From JALUUH01 sp964636675 (GTDB taxonomy: Bacteria; Pseudomonadota; Gammaproteobacteria; S012-40): DNA of 5,810 bases. The DNA lies in NCBI GenBank assembly GCA_964636675.1, contig CAZWUO010000211.1, positions 1 to 5,810 of the forward strand. The letters run 5' to 3'. The notes beneath the pieces are model-generated. The model searched no databases and was not told the DNA's origin. It saw nothing but the letters and a program-made list of their open reading frames with translations. Shown here piece after piece: positions 5,026 through 5,810 of the stretch. Numbering within the stretch: the stretch's first letter is position 1; every line of letters begins with the position of its first letter. A program made the translations under genes and the position numbers.

Positions 5026-5434
5026 ATGGCACTATTGCCCCGTTTTGTAATTCCTGGCCAGCCGCAACATGTTATCCAGCGTGGTAATAATCGTGATATG
5101 ATTTTTGCCAATGATGATGACTACCGATTTTATTTAAAGAGTCTTCGCGATGCTTGTGCCGAGCATCAACGCGATGTAAATGCCTATGTCTTGATGACGC
5201 CAAATTTAGAAAATAGCATAAGTAAAGTGGTGCAAAGCCTGGGACGGCGCTATGTTCAATATTATAATGACACTTACGACAGAATCGGTACTTTATGGGA
5301 GGGTCGTTATAAGGCCACGGGTATATAGTCGATATATCGAACTGAACCCGATGCGTGCCAACATGGTTGGGCATCCATCGGAGTACTTATGGTCAAGTTA
5401 TCATTGCAATGGCCAAGGGAAAGGATCCCAATGA
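5026..5434 (+). pseudogene. REP-associated Y1 transposase (RAYT / IS200-like), HUH motif deleted and frameshifted
   Basis: The start at 5026 has an AAGAG/GGAG-like ribosome site and gives the usual RAYT opening MALLPRFVIPGQPQHVIQRG. Then come FYLKSLRDACAEHQ and AYVLMT. In intact relatives AYVLMT is followed by a segment like NHVHLLVTP, which holds the two metal-binding histidines. Here T58 is followed directly by PNLENSISK, as if about 24 bp were cut out in frame near 5196-5200. The helix with the likely nucleophilic tyrosine (SLGRRYVQYYNDTYDR) and GTLWEGRYKAT remain. The frame then stops at 5326-5328. The family continuation resumes one frame over from 5327: SRYIELNPMRANMVGHPSEY and LWSSYHC, ending at 5434. 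The missing DSxxYLL-type segment suggests a second deletion of roughly 30 bp. The protein cannot cut DNA as a Y1 enzyme. The REP-like array in front is its expected partner. Confidence 0.85.
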
Positions 5435-5484
5435 TTTTCCATTGATTAAACGGAATCGTGGCACACAGATTTACCTATAAAGAC

Positions 5485-5511
5485 AAAAACCAAAAACCAA
5501 AAACTAAAACC
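5485..5511. repeat. Short heptamer tandem repeat (AAAAACC)
   Basis: AAAAACC at 5485-5491 and 5492-5498, AAAAACT at 5499-5505 and a shortened AAAACC at 5506-5511, so nearly four units. It is flanked by AGAC on the left and GTCT on the right. It lies outside any recognised gene, so phase variation of a protein is not indicated. Slippage during replication is the simplest origin. Confidence 0.7.
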
Positions 5512-5682
5512 CCGTCTATGTGCCAGACAGCAGGGTAAAAGAGGTGAGAAGATTGATTTTAAACTATAGAAAGTATCGAGATATTACAGAAATGATTCTT
5601 AATCTTAACATCAGAATATTCAAGGAAAGTAGTCGCAACTAATTTATTTGCGTAAACTTATGGGTAAATAGAAAGGTGTTGT

Positions 5683-5714
5683 GGGAGCCGAAAGCTAGAG
5701 ACTCTTGGCTACCC
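5683..5714 (-). terminator. Possible terminator hairpin after the toxin gene
   Basis: GGGAGCC (5683-5689) pairs with GGCT-A-CCC (5707-5714) with one bulged base, just 14 bp beyond the toxin stop on the - strand. The sequence following on that strand (ACAACACCTTT) is not a proper U tract, so termination would be weak. In the + direction the hairpin is followed by an AT-rich but interrupted stretch. Confidence 0.35.
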
Positions 5715-5727
5715 GATTATATTTATT

Positions 5728-5810
5728 TTACTCATAATGCGTCCACATACGAAGAATTTTTATTGCATTTTCTTTTTCTAAAACTTGATATACAAGTCTA
5801 TGCTGGATAT
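5728..5810 (-). CDS. YoeB/RelE-type toxin of a type II toxin-antitoxin system, C-terminal end only
   Basis: The last 27 codons are present, read on the - strand and open to the window edge: IQHRLVYQVLEKENAIKILR, then MWTHYE and TAA. The HRLVY strand followed by a final beta strand and a terminal (W/R)xHY is the hallmark of the Txe/YoeB branch of RelE-fold mRNA interferases, usually about 85-90 residues. The conserved His-Tyr near the end supplies catalytic residues in YoeB. Such toxins cut mRNA in the ribosomal A site and are held inactive by a Phd/YefM-type antitoxin. That antitoxin would normally lie upstream, here beyond position 5810. Nothing can be said about intactness of the missing part. 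Confidence 0.75.
   Translation of the reverse strand, partial: IQHRLVYQVLEKENAIKILRMWTHYE

Larger units (their letters stand above)
5436..5727. other. Non-coding stretch between the transposase remnant and the toxin gene
   Basis: No convincing gene is seen. One short frame (5409-5480, 23 residues, ending FPLIKRNRGTQIYL) overlaps the transposase end and could be its third-frame tail. Another (5508-5639, about 43 codons, with VPDSRVKEVRRLILNYRKYR) has no usual start and no recognised family. The rest is AT-rich, with the heptamer repeat at 5485-5511 and a hairpin at 5683-5714. Confidence 0.5.

Noticed and set aside
5072..5374. 100-codon - strand frame across the transposase
   Set aside because: His- and Tyr-rich antisense translation of a well recognised transposase.
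5508..5639. Small + strand gene of about 43 codons
   Set aside because: No ATG start (first candidate GTG at 5520), no clear ribosome site and no recognisable family.

Overview
The window looks like a piece of a moderately AT-rich proteobacterial chromosome. A gamma- or betaproteobacterium is most likely. The signs are a cytochrome P460-type c-haem protein, a bioA typical of proteobacteria, a PEP-CTERM sorting tail, and a REP-associated Y1 transposase with its repeat array. I cannot name the genus. The right-hand half is accessory in character, with several broken genes and repeats.

Layout. (1) 3-401: the 3' part of a cytochrome P460-family gene on the + strand, closed by a good intrinsic terminator at 421-456. 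(2) 500-2632: a compact divergent module. A YiiM-like MOSC-domain protein and a class I glutamine amidotransferase form a translationally coupled pair on the - strand (ATGA overlap). They are transcribed away from a XRE-cupin regulator on the + strand. The 103-bp gap between them holds a near-consensus sigma70 promoter for the pair (TTGACA-17-TATTCT) and repeated GTGTCA half-sites. Two of these form 17-bp palindrome-type sites that overlap the promoter and the start of the transcript. The simplest reading is that the regulator controls both itself and the two enzymes. (3) 2638-3003: a decayed, twice-frameshifted and 3'-truncated gene on the - strand. It has an N-terminal membrane segment and an FPGQHGG motif suggesting an alpha/beta hydrolase. 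(4) 3194-4477: intact bioA (biotin synthesis) with its own -10 box and a terminator, apparently monocistronic. (5) 4609-5434: a mobile-element scar. The C-terminal piece of a DUF1566/PEP-CTERM exported protein abuts a 17-bp tandem repeat carrying a REP-like hairpin. Behind this lies a Y1/RAYT transposase that has lost its HUH catalytic motif in a short in-frame deletion and is frameshifted further on. (6) 5436-5727: mostly non-coding, with a heptamer repeat and a hairpin. (7) 5728-5810: the C-terminal end of a YoeB/RelE-type toxin on the - strand, cut by the window edge.

The part most likely to hold undescribed biology is the XRE-cupin / amidotransferase / MOSC module with its palindromic operators. 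The most striking molecular detail is the excised HUH motif in the transposase. No CRISPR array, rRNA or tRNA was seen.
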